Source of the DNA: Chimonanthus salicifolius | Taxonomy: Eukaryota; Streptophyta; Magnoliopsida; Laurales; Calycanthaceae | Direction of reading: 5' to 3' | Length of the DNA stretch: 64,000 nt | NCBI GenBank assembly: GCA_013350335.1 | Contig: CM023539.1 | Coordinates: 40,410,631 to 40,474,630, forward strand | Shown: positions 24,160 through 34,134 of the stretch, piece after piece | Layout of the letters: every line of letters begins with the position of its first letter | How positions within the stretch are numbered: the first letter of the stretch is position 1 | Notes under the pieces: model-generated | The model's database searches: none | What the model was told of the DNA's origin: nothing | The model's input: only the letters and a program-made list of their open reading frames with translations | Translations under genes and position numbers: made by a program

Positions 24160-24495
24160 GATACCACATGTAATACTTAATCATAACATACCGGGACACA
24201 TATCTAAACATGACCCAACTACAACAGTGGTTGATTCCAAGCCTTCAGAATCCAATAATGTATTGCTATCTTGGATATTCCCCACTTCTTGGAGATGTTT
24301 CCTTACAACAGACTTTTGTTTCCCTACAATATCATGATCACTTTTATTTCCCGAGAACTTGCTCTTTGTAAGATCATGAACTCTTTGCAAAGTTTGGTTT
24401 AACTCAGCACCGAAGCGAGCCAAACGCTTTGCCTTGGCTAATGTTTCTCTGCAATTTAAAACTTAATTCGTTATAAAACAATAGGAGTTGAAATG
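24160..24495 (-). pseudogene. Orphan duplicate of SAC3B exon 2 with flanking intron ends
   Basis: The exon copy is 24448-24192 on the minus strand, with both splice sites kept (TTGCAG before it, GTATG after it) and about 30-45 bases of matching intron on either side; similarity stops near 24165 and 24495. It encodes RLARFGAELNQ ... STLLDSEGLEST-like residues ending in DMCP, and is open throughout. It is 257 bases long against 176 in the SAC3B gene: it holds 81 extra bases (27 codons, TLQRVHDLTKSKFSGNKS and the following residues) between LNQ and SVVRKHLQEVG. No neighbouring SAC3B exon is present. Confidence 0.85.
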
Positions 24496-24734
24496 GAGGG
24501 AAGAAGATGGTGGGTGAAGGACTGAACTTGGGCTTGGTAGGGGTTTGCGCAAATAGAAGAAGAGGGTATAAAAGATGGAAAAGGGATGAAGATAGGAGAT
24601 GGACGAACCTGTTACATGTTCGGACAGAGCCTTCTGAGCACAGACGGCAGGCTGCAGAAGGTGGGTCAAAGGAGAGAACGGCAGTAGTTGGGAGTGGTTT
24701 TGGGGGTTGCGGAAACACAGGGAGGGAATATGGG

Positions 24735-25914
24735 CAGGGTCGGCCCTTGCTATAGGCGAAGTAGGCGGCTGCTTAGGGCCCTCAAATAAATAGGGCCCCC
24801 AAGTCCATAAGCTCATTTATTATATGTTAAATAGCTAATAATGCATATTAAAGAACAAAGCCATTGTTGTCCAGTTTTGTTAGAATGGCTGCTTTATAAA
24901 TACAGGACTTGGGTTCAAATCCCGGTTGCATATAATAGCTATTTTTATTTTTATCCAGTTATTTAATAATAATAATGAAAATAACAATAATTTGAATTAA
25001 TACTACTTCAAATCATTTGACTATTTTTAACTATTTCGAATTTAGAACACTCAAAATTGAAAATTTATATATTGATAATTTTTCTACTCAATTTAAAGAG
25101 TAGGTTTCTTAAAAAATTAAAATAATGATAGTAACAATCATAATAATTATTATTATAATCCTCATTTTATTGAGTTTAATAATCAAAATAAAAAAATAAT
25201 TTTAATTAATAAATAATCTTTTAAAATATATCTATCATCTAAATAAAGAGAAAGAGAAATCTATATTGAGTTGATAATTTTGAATTAAAAATAATTTAAA
25301 GCTTTTAAAATTTGAAGAGATGAAAAAATATAGCTTTATTCATTTGATCAATATAGATTTTATTAGAAATAATATACAAGTATAAATAATTATAATTAAG
25401 ATCATTTTTAATTTAATAAAAATACAGAAAAATTAAAATAATAATAATATCTTCGTTTCAAATAAAAAATTGCATTAGTGTCGCACTCGAATATGATAAA
25501 AGATACAGTACCAAAAGAATGAATTGTCAAATTATATAATTGTTTTTCAAATACATAAATTGCTTATAAAATAATGTTGATTATACCAGTTATAATTACC
25601 TATGCAGAAATAAGTTTTTCAAAGTTAAAACTAATAAAATCTTATATTCGGTCTATAATGTCACAAGAAAGATTGAATGAATTAGCTATCTTATCTATTG
25701 AAAAATAAATGTTAGAAAAATTTGAATATAGTAATTTTGTATCTCAAAATAATAATAAATTTTAAATAATACTTTGTTATAAATTTGATTATGATATTTT
25801 ATTTAGTTTCACACATTGTAAAAAAAAAATTGTATAATTTTATTTTTTGTAAGTATATAAAGGCTCTATCTTAAAAACTTGCCTAGGGCCCCTGAAATCT
25901 CCTGGCCGGCCCTG
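24735..25914 (+). mobile_element. Decayed hAT transposon with 8-bp target duplication
   Basis: Bounded by AATATGGG at 24727-24734 and 25915-25922. The left terminus CAGGGTCGGCCC and the inverse of the right terminus CAGGGCCGGCC form terminal inverted repeats. Near the 3' end, 25583-25708 on the plus strand still reads as the C-terminal hAT dimerisation segment (SFSKLKLIKSYIRSIMSQER, then LNELAILSIEK and a stop). The rest of a transposase is missing, so this is an internally deleted 1.18-kb copy. Its CAGGGCCGGCC ends and the SFSKLKLIK signature fit the Tip100/zinc-finger hAT group. Confidence 0.88.
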
Positions 25915-26124
25915 AATATGGGAGGTGGCGACAGGGTTTAGGACGTCTCTGGGAGGTTGGCGAAAGGGCAGGGATGGGTAGAGGAGGTTATGGCAAACAG
26001 AGGGAGAGAGAAGAGAAATTGAAATAGTACCTCTCCAGTTCTTCAGCTTCTTTAGGGTTAGGGTTACAGCCCCTTTTCTTAAAAAAAAAAAAAAAAGCGA
26101 AAAAACACATCCTGTAGAAATAAA

Positions 26125-26400
26125 AAAAAGTCGTGTCCGGGTTTGTCCAAGCGTGTTCGGCCGTATTCGAGCCACGTATGGTGGCGTATTCATATTTAAA
26201 AAATTATTTAATTAATTGGACATGTATTTGGTCATATCCATATTCGGAAACGTATCTGACACAGATACTCAAGGGGTTTCAAAGTATCCGTGCTTCATTG
26301 GGGTAAGCATATCGGGTACGCATATTGGATACGACATGTATTTGATATGGGGATACGGCAAATTTTGAAAAACTAGGATACAGATGCAAAGAGATACACC
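26125..26400. repeat. GTATCCG-type dispersed repeat, copy 1
   Basis: Rich in variants of GTATCCG/CGGATAC and containing GTATCCGTGCTTCAT near 26286-26300. A second copy in the same orientation lies at 27425-27645, ending with the identical GTATCCGTGCTTCAT. This composition resembles the subterminal repeats of hAT or Mutator elements; no inverted ends or target duplication were identified. Confidence 0.5.
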
Positions 26401-27106
26401 GAATTAAAAAATTATATATATATATATATATCAACAAAATAAGTTCAGATATTTGAAAAAAAAAATCATAAATTCTACTATGAGATAAAAAGAGTCAACA
26501 AATACTAAGTACATGATGAGAAATATAATTGTCACCCACAAAATACATGTTATTAACTTATTACAAAATCTGACTAAAGGTTCAAATCTCTTCATTTCCT
26601 TCATAAATTGATTGTTTATCTAATATAAGTATATAACTCAAACCCACAACTTCTATTGAAAATTCAAACACAATGTATGGACAAAATCCATTTCTCATGC
26701 CTAGGGAAAGAAAGGGCAGAGCTTGGACTCAGTTCATACTTGGTATTAAGTCAACAAAACCCACCTAGCCTAATTATTAGTTAGGCATATAAGCCCCAAG
26801 TTGACTCTACTTCTAATGGAGCTAGCAATAATGCTCAAGCCCATTTAAAATGCTATGGCGATTTTGAGTTTCAGTTTTAGATTCCAATTTCTATCCCGAT
26901 GCTAGCCCAAGCAATTATTAAAATATCATCCTAGGTAGAAATATAAACCCTCTCCTAAGTCCTAATGTGAAAATTTTCATTTTCCTCTGTAATATCGTCC
27001 ATTTCAGCCCATCTTGAACTTTTTATTATTATTATTTAAAAAAAAAAAATGGGCCCAGCACAGGTTTTTGAACTCTTTTGAACATTGGATCATAAAGAAC
27101 CAGGAG
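26401..27106. other. AT-rich non-coding segment
   Basis: Contains a short (TA)n run at about 26411-26432 and otherwise unstructured AT-rich sequence. No gene is recognised. Confidence 0.4.
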
Positions 27107-27250
27107 AGAAGAAGAATACAAAGGAGAGAAGAAGAATACGAAGAATAGAGGAAGAAGAAAAGAACAGAAGAAGAAGAAGACAAAGAAGAGAAAAACGAAA
27201 AACACCAAGAAACGAAAAATAGGAAGAAGAAGAAGAAGAAGAAAGGCATA
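27107..27250. repeat. Purine-rich low-complexity tract (GAAGAA)
   Basis: The plus strand is almost wholly A and G, dominated by GAAGAAGAA and GAGAAGAAG. Open frames on the other strand (phenylalanine, serine and leucine runs) are a by-product of this composition and are not called as genes. Confidence 0.8.
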
Positions 27251-27424
27251 CCTGGATTTTACGAAGCAACTGCAGAAGAAGACGAAGGAGAGTCGCCGCA
27301 GGCACGCAGCAGAGAGCGAGAGCAAGGAGCAAGGTTTTGAATGGGTTCCACTGTCGACAAGGGGAACAAATGGAGTTCAAATGTTTTTCCCTTTTTTTCC
27401 CCTATTTTCTACTTCACAAGATCA

Positions 27425-27645
27425 ATGTGTCCCGTGTCTCCGCCGTATCCCGTGTGTCTGTTATCGTATCCTCCCACCACATACGCGTATCCGTGGCATA
27501 TTCATGGAGTATCCGTATTAAAAATCATTTTAATTAATTGGATAAGTATCCGACACACATTCGAGTTATATCCGGCCGAATCCGTGTCAGATACGTACCC
27601 GACACGGATACTTGAAGGATTTCGAAGTATCCGTGCTTCATAGTA
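27425..27645. repeat. GTATCCG-type dispersed repeat, copy 2
   Basis: Second copy of the repeat at 26125-26400, same orientation, with GTATCCG/CGGATAC motifs throughout and the shared end GTATCCGTGCTTCAT. Confidence 0.5.
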
Positions 27646-29554
27646 GCTAACCTCTGTACATCTTTTCTTTAGGGCCCAGTTATCATAGGAGGGTTTCTCC
27701 CTTTCCCTTTCCAAGAATTATTATCAAGTCACTCAAATGGTATTATTACAGTTAACGTTTTGAATCCTAGCTCTAAATTAGTGCACTTCTTTTGCTCTTT
27801 GAAATAAATTTTTTTACCAATTAATGTATATATAAGAAATTGGATACTAAATTAATTGCAATAGATAAATTTGGGCACTTCCCCCAATAAATGTGTTTGC
27901 ATGCACCTAATAAACAAGAGTATCAAATTAAAAAATGGAGTATCTCATATGAGGAAAATAAAAAGAAAAGAGTGCCCTTGTTACTTAATTTGTTACATAT
28001 GTCACGCCCCGACCCGACCAGTGGGCTCGGAACGCGACTGATTTTTTATTTTTTATTTTTAAGTAAACTAAACTACAAGCATTCTTACTGGGCCGAATCA
28101 ACAGTTAGGCCCAGCGGTTACACATCAGCCCGTTAAGTGGACTCAAACATGTACCATATGCTTGCCCCATAGACAAAACGATACATAACACAACAATAAC
28201 ATCCACTCATAATATAATCAAACAGATACCAACATTGATTAATCAACCATAACATTGTCTTAAATGGCAACATAGCCGATTACAACATTTAAACATAACT
28301 TAAGTACCACATCCGGTACTTAATACAAAAACAACGGTTCCTAGAACCAACAGAAAGATCAGGGCATTCCTCTCCGGGGGAATCCCAAAACACTGCCTTG
28401 GCTCAAACGCCCTAAGCCTGAAAGAGAGGGTCCTCCTCCTCGAGTTCATTGCCTGAAAGGTGAGTAGTGTGAGCAATCTAGCCCAGTGAAGGATAATTAA
28501 CAATGCACATTAAGCAAATAGTAAAACAGGTTAACAACAGTTCAATATCACATGCTTGATAACAGTAAGCAATATTTCAAATATAATAATAACATCATCA
28601 ACTATCAATCACTGCCATTATCCACCGTAACGCCTGCCGACTACACTGAGACCAGTATTAAGTCCCGACACGGTCAAAATACATCCTTGCAAGTACATCT
28701 CCGGCTCTTAAACTTAGCCGATACTGACACCCTCAAGTCAGCAACTGACGACAGCATGGTCCGCCCATGGTCCAGTAGACATAAACCATCTCTCATATGG
28801 CCGATATTGGTTCAATAGCCCAGGTACGTGGAAGCAGTCTTACATACACATACGGTCAACACCGTAATATCAAATTATCACAGCACTCTTACCATAGTGC
28901 ATCATGTATAGGCACATGAGTGGGTTCATCAAAACCGAAACCACTCATTGCTCAAAATAACACCTGTTTACAAAATCTGCAGATTTAAGTTCCCTCACCG
29001 TTCTGTGTGGTTTACGCGGTCTCTGTTCAAACAACACACAAGTGCACAATCAATATACATAACAGATACGTATATATACGTAGTATTTGGAAATCATACG
29101 TTTTGTCACAAAATATCCAGGGTTCATGGAAATGAGTCTCCTACTTGGTTTCTACCCTTTTTAAGTCATCCACAAGATAATAATATAATAAACATAAGGG
29201 GCTCAGTCCAAACTCATATTGTCTTCTGGGCATTGACCAGATTGACTTATTGAGTAAGGTCTAGATCCTCGGGTCACTTCTCGGTTGTCTTCTGGATAGG
29301 ACCAGAGCTGACATTTTGAGTAGGCCTCGAGGTCACTCAGTGCCCGACTATAGTGTCGTCCTGAAAGCGAATACAATAGTATTTAGACTATAAATAATAA
29401 GAGGAAAATGGGTTAGTACAATTTTAATTAACAAGGGGGTATAAATCATAACAAATAATTAAACACACTGAATAAACATCAATATCAGATAAAGAAACCA
29501 TATTTTATTCTTTTAAAAACTGTGTTCCTCGGAACATCACTTCGGAACTTGGGT

Positions 29555-29940
29555 CAGTGGCTTCGGATCATCCGAACCACATAAAACTGAGTCACTGGCC
29601 TCAGAACTCGGGGCCCGACTTCGGATCGTCCGAAGACTGGGTCTCGGATCGTCCGAAGTCCATCCGAACAGGAAGAACAGAAAACAGAGGTCTCGGTGGG
29701 TCTGCAATGCTCGGAACGTCCGAAGCCTGGGTTCGGACCTTCCGAAGGTGTTCGGACCTTCCGAGCTGGCTCGGTCCTTCCGAGATCGGCTCGGTTCTTC
29801 CGAAAAGGGTCTGGCTCGCCTCGGGCGAACTGGGCTTCGGGTTGAAGCTCGGAACGTCCGAAGGTCACTGCTCGGACCGTCCGAAGGCTCGGACCGTCCG
29901 AAGATCGGCTCTCGGACCTTCCGAGAGTCGTCTTCTCCGA
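29555..29940. repeat. Array of 12 palindromic TCGGACCGTCCGA-type motifs in the LTR
   Basis: Twelve copies of a 13-16 base near-palindrome, consensus [C/T]TCGGA(C/A/T)C(G/T/A)TCCGA(A/G), occur irregularly spaced; examples are CTTCGGATCGTCCGAAG, GCTCGGAACGTCCGAAG and GCTCGGACCGTCCGAAG. The segment is GC-rich against an AT-rich LTR. It lies 0.5-0.9 kb downstream of the LTR TATA box, so it should be in the transcribed leader. The 5' LTR has the same array at about 38285-38670. Confidence 0.85.
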
Positions 29941-30445
29941 CTGTCTGCAACAGCAGACAGTCACGGCAGAAAACAGGTGAAATGCGATTCCAGAAAGGGA
30001 GGGCTTCCTGGATTCGTTTTTCACATCCGTCTGGTCTGATGGACTCCTCTGGGAGTTCTCTTTCCATAGGGAGAGGTTTGGAGCTCAAAAGCTCAAAGGG
30101 TCAACTGATTTTAACAGTGAAAAGCTCACGGGTACATGAAACCCATGGTTTTCCTTAAAATTTAAAACTGGTTTTTCTCAGTGAAAACAAGGTCAAAATC
30201 TGATTTTCTTGATTCTAAATTGGTTAGAATTCAGAGAGGAATGCAATGGATACCTTGGTTTTGGTTCCTGGTTTGAAATTCGGATCTTTGGAAAATCTTC
30301 CACTAAGCTCACTGTTACTGAAAAACAGAAGCACAGCAGGTTTCTCGGTTTCTCGGTTAAGTCTCGAATTAAAATACAGAGAACAGAGAGGGAGAAGAGA
30401 TAATGCAAAGGTTTTGCTGGGAGTTTGGAATGATCGAAAGAGGCT

Positions 30446-30456
30446 CAATTTATAGG
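30446..30456 (-). promoter_or_regulatory. LTR TATA box (3' LTR copy)
   Basis: On the minus strand CCTATAAATTG is followed by GAGCCTCTTTCG, a strong plant TATA box about 0.9 kb into the LTR; transcription would be expected to start roughly 30 bases further on. This would place U3 at about 31344-30415. The 5' LTR copy that drives the element is at 39174-39184. Confidence 0.65.
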
Positions 30457-31344
30457 CTCGCTGTTGAGGAGAGATGCCGGAATTCGGCTGCTACCGACGA
30501 TGGGACGAGACGGAAAAACCATCATGAAGGAGTGGCCGGTAAATCCGCTGTGCATGCAGCGATGGGACTCGACGCCGGGAATCCATGATGACCGGAATTC
30601 AGGCCGAACGGCAGAGCACGCCTGCATGGCGTTGACAGGAAAATCCTGCGGTTTGCAGATCAGCCCTCAGGCAAAATCAATTTTGCAGAAAGGTCCTATT
30701 TTTCATAAAAACTGATTTTTAAACTACAAGTAATAAATTTAAAACTCCAACATCAGATCCAACCTTACAGATGGGTTGGGTTTTTAAAACTTAGGTCACC
30801 ATAAAAATTTCATGAATTATCTCTCATTAAAAACCCTTGATTTAAACAAAAATCATATTTTATCCATAATTGCTTAATTAAACTAATGTAAAAATAACTC
30901 ATTTGTAAATCTTATTTTGAGATGAAATGAAATATCTAGATCAATATTAAAATGGTCTAACACCCAATACTATTTTCAAAATTTATCTCTTTCCCGAAAT
31001 TATTTAAAATAATTAAAACTCTCTTTCGGGGTTCCGACGGGCGATAAATAAATATTAATTTCTGGAAATTAAATCATTTTAAAATAATAAATGCAAATCC
31101 TTCATTAAGGATAACATTATTCACCAATAATATTCACAAAATCATACAATTTAAAAAAATATACACAACAAGTGGCAAATTACCAAAATACCCCTCCAGC
31201 TGAACGGGCTGGATCTCTGAGCTCACGAGCTCGGATTGGGCCTCGCTTGGGCTTTCCTCAAAGCCCTGACCGAAAACGTCGAGATCAACCGGTTAAATAC
31301 GGAAATTAAGCTAAAACACGCCTAATCTGGGGCAGGGTATTACA

Positions 31345-31356
31345 TCCTACCCTCCT
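31345..31356 (-). other. Polypurine tract
   Basis: AGGAGGGTAGGA on the minus strand, directly before the 3' LTR start TGTAATACC, is the plus-strand primer of reverse transcription. The pol stop codon overlaps its upstream edge. Confidence 0.88.
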
Positions 31357-34134
31357 AAAAGAAAATTTTGTCCCGAAATTTAAAACAAATTCTACCTTCT
31401 TGGCCTGTGAAGAAGCCAGGGTACAGCTTCTGCATCGTCGATTCAGGTTCCCACGTCTCATGTTGCACGTCGCGATGTTGCCACAGCACTCGCACTAGGG
31501 GTATAGACTTCCTCCTGAGCTCTTGAGTCCGACGTTCTAGAATCTTGACTGGCGCTTCTTCAAAAGTTAAGTCCTCTGATACCTCAATATCTTCAAAACT
31601 GATCACATGCGACGGGTCAGGCTCGTACTTCCTTAGCATAGACACGTGGAACGTACTATGCACTCTCTCCAAGGCCTGAGGAAGATCCAACTGATAGGCC
31701 ACTTCACCTATCCTCTTCAAGATCTCAAAGGGTCCAACATATCGAGGTGATAGTTTTCCCTTGCGCCCGAACCGCTGCACTCCATGACGTGGTGCCACGC
31801 GTAAGAAAACTCGATCGCCAACTGCAAACTCCAAAGGTCGTCGCCTTTTGTCAGCATAACTCTTTTGTCTGCTCTGGGCTGTCTTGAGACGCTGTCTGAT
31901 CACTTCAACTTGCTCTGACGTCTCACGTACTAGATCAAGTCCTAGTAGCGCTTTGTCTCCTACCTCTGTCCAACAAAGAGGTGACCTGCAAGGTCTGCCA
32001 TACAGAGCCTCGTAGGGTGCCATCTGCACACTGGAGTGATAACTGTTGTTGTAGACGAACTCGATCAAAGGCAAGTGATCTTCCCAACTTCCCTGCATAT
32101 CCATCACACAAGCCCTTAGCATATCCTCTAAAGTTTGAATGGTTCTCTCTGACTGACCGTCCGTCTGAGGGTGAAAAGCAGTGCTGAAGCACAGCTTAGT
32201 CCCCAACTCCTCTTGTAATCCTTGCCAAAACCTTGACACGAACCTCGGGTCTCTATCAGATACAATGGATACAAGTACTCCATGCAATCTGACTATCTCC
32301 TTCAAGTATAATCTACTTAGAGTAGCCAAGGAATCCATCTTCTTGATCGGTAGAAAGTGAGCTGACTTCGTCAATCGATCGACTATTACCCAAATAGCGT
32401 CGTTCTTTTTAGGAGACTTAGGAAAACCCGTTACAAAATCCATCGTGATATGCTCCCACTTCCATTCAGCCACTTCCAAAGGTTGCATCTTTCCGCCAGG
32501 TCGTTGATGTTCCGCCTTCACTTGTTGACAAGTTAGGCACTTGGACACAAAATCTGCTACCTCGCGCTTCATACCTTTCCACCAGAAAAGTCGCCGCAAG
32601 TCGCGATACATCTTCGTACCACCGGGATGCACCGCAAAGCGAGATCGATGAAAGTGATCAAGCACCTTTCTCCTGCACTCGTCCGACTTTGGCACAAACA
32701 GTCTGTCTTTGAAAGTAAGACTTCCATCCGCCTTGATCTTCCAGTCCTCTAGAGTTGCTCCTCCTGAAAGCTGAGTTGCCAACTCCTTTGCTTCTGGGTC
32801 GCTCTGTTGTCCTTCCAACACCAATCTGACTACCTCGGGTTGCAGAACCAAACTATGGATTCTTGCTGACCCGCTTCCTTCGATCAGCTCCAAATCGTAC
32901 TCGGACAGAACTTCGAGCATCTTCCACTGCAAGGATGCCATCATCGCCACGTCGTTGTGAGACTTCCTGCTCAAGGCATCGGCCACCACGTTGGCTTTCC
33001 CCGGGTGATAGGAGAGACTGAAGTCATAATCTCCCAAGTACTCCATCCACCTACGCTGCCTCATATTCAAGTCTTTCTGAGTGAAGATATACTTGAGACT
33101 ATGGTGATCAGAAAACACATTGAACTTCTCACCATATAAGTAATGTCTCCACAATTTCAACGAGAATACAACGGCTGCCAACTCCAAATCATGAGTCGGG
33201 TAGTTCTGCTCATGTCCCTTTAATTGCCTGGAACCATAAGCTACTACCTTCCCCTCTTGCATTAGTACACAACCCAAACCAAACTTGGACGCGTCGCAAT
33301 AAACATCGTAACCTCGTCCTTGCTCGGGTATCACCAACACTGGAGACGTCGTCAACTTCTCCTTCAGCTCCTGGAATGCTTTCTCACAAGCTTCGCTCCA
33401 TTCGAACTTGACGTTCTTCCTCGTCAGCTGAGTCATCGGTACCGCGATCTGAGAGAAGTGCGGGATAAACTTTCGGTAATATCCTGCTAATCCCAGAAAG
33501 CTCCGGATCTCGAACACGCTCTTGGGACTCTCCCAAGTCTTCACGGTCTCTACTTTTGCTGGATCTACCGAGATTCCTCCTGGAGACACCACATGTCCCA
33601 GAAATTGCACTTGAGTCAACCAAAACTCACACTTGCTCAGCTTAGCGAACAGCTGATGCTCCCGAAGAGTCTGAAGAACAATCCGCAGATGACGCTCATG
33701 CTCCTCTTCTGACGATGAAAAGATCAAGATATCGTCGATGAAGACTATCACGAACTCTCGCAGATACGGTCGAAACACACGATTCATCAAGTCCATAAAC
33801 ATGGCTGGCGCGTTCGTCAAACCGAAAGGCATCACAACAAACTCGTACAAGCCGTACTGCGTCCGAAAAGCAGTCTTTGGAATGTCCTCCTCTCGAATCC
33901 GCAACTGATGGTAACCCGATCTCAAATCGATCTTTGAAAAACACTTCGATCCCCTCAAAAGATCAAAGAGGTCGTCTATTCTAGGCAACGGATACTTATT
34001 CTTAATAGTTACCTGGTTAAGCCGCCGGTAATCTATACACATCCTCATCGATCCTTCTTTTTCACAAAGAGAGCAGGTGCGCCCCACGGCGAGTTGCTCT
34101 GACGGATAAAACCAAGACTAAGAAGCTCCTCTAC
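31355..34134 (-). pseudogene. pol: Chromovirus pol: RT, RNase H, integrase, chromodomain; disrupted at its start
   Basis: The long open part (34087-31355, about 910 codons) has reverse transcriptase ([29 protein letters not shown]), RNase H ([21 protein letters not shown]), integrase with the HHCC finger (HPGG ... CLTCQQVK) and DDE core ([29 protein letters not shown]), and a C-terminal chromodomain-like end ([19 protein letters not shown]). Two defects lie within its first 100 bases: an in-frame TAG after ELAT of the gag frame, and a loss of four bases in the conserved KKKDGS region that shifts the frame. With these the copy cannot make a standard gag-pol protein. All later domains are uninterrupted. 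Confidence 0.93.

Larger units (their letters stand above)
28000..31344 (-). repeat. 3' LTR of the chromovirus (3345 bp)
   Basis: Left-hand repeat and 3' LTR of the minus-strand element. It follows the polypurine tract at 31345-31356 and ends at the ACATA duplication. At 3.3 kb it is long for a plant LTR but within what is known for Del/Tekay elements. An AATAAA on the minus strand near 29507-29512 is a possible polyadenylation signal. Confidence 0.95.

Noticed and set aside
24404..24816. Minus-strand frames of 104-117 codons beside the orphan SAC3B exon
   Set aside because: They run out of or across the exon copy and into unrelated purine-rich DNA and the hAT end; no family resemblance and no splice context.
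24880..24950. tRNA-like box B (GGGTTCAAATCCC) inside the hAT element
   Set aside because: No matching box A or foldable cloverleaf was found around it; could be a SINE fragment but too little to call.
27004..27380. Minus-strand frames rich in F, S and L
   Set aside because: They are translations of a GAAGAA purine tract and have no domain signal.
29537..30158. Overlapping open frames of 136-183 codons on both strands in the LTRs (same at 38265-38886)
   Set aside because: They arise from the GC-rich palindromic motif array, occur on both strands with equal quality, contain repetitive S/R/E/P-rich peptides, and are merely duplicated because both LTRs carry them.
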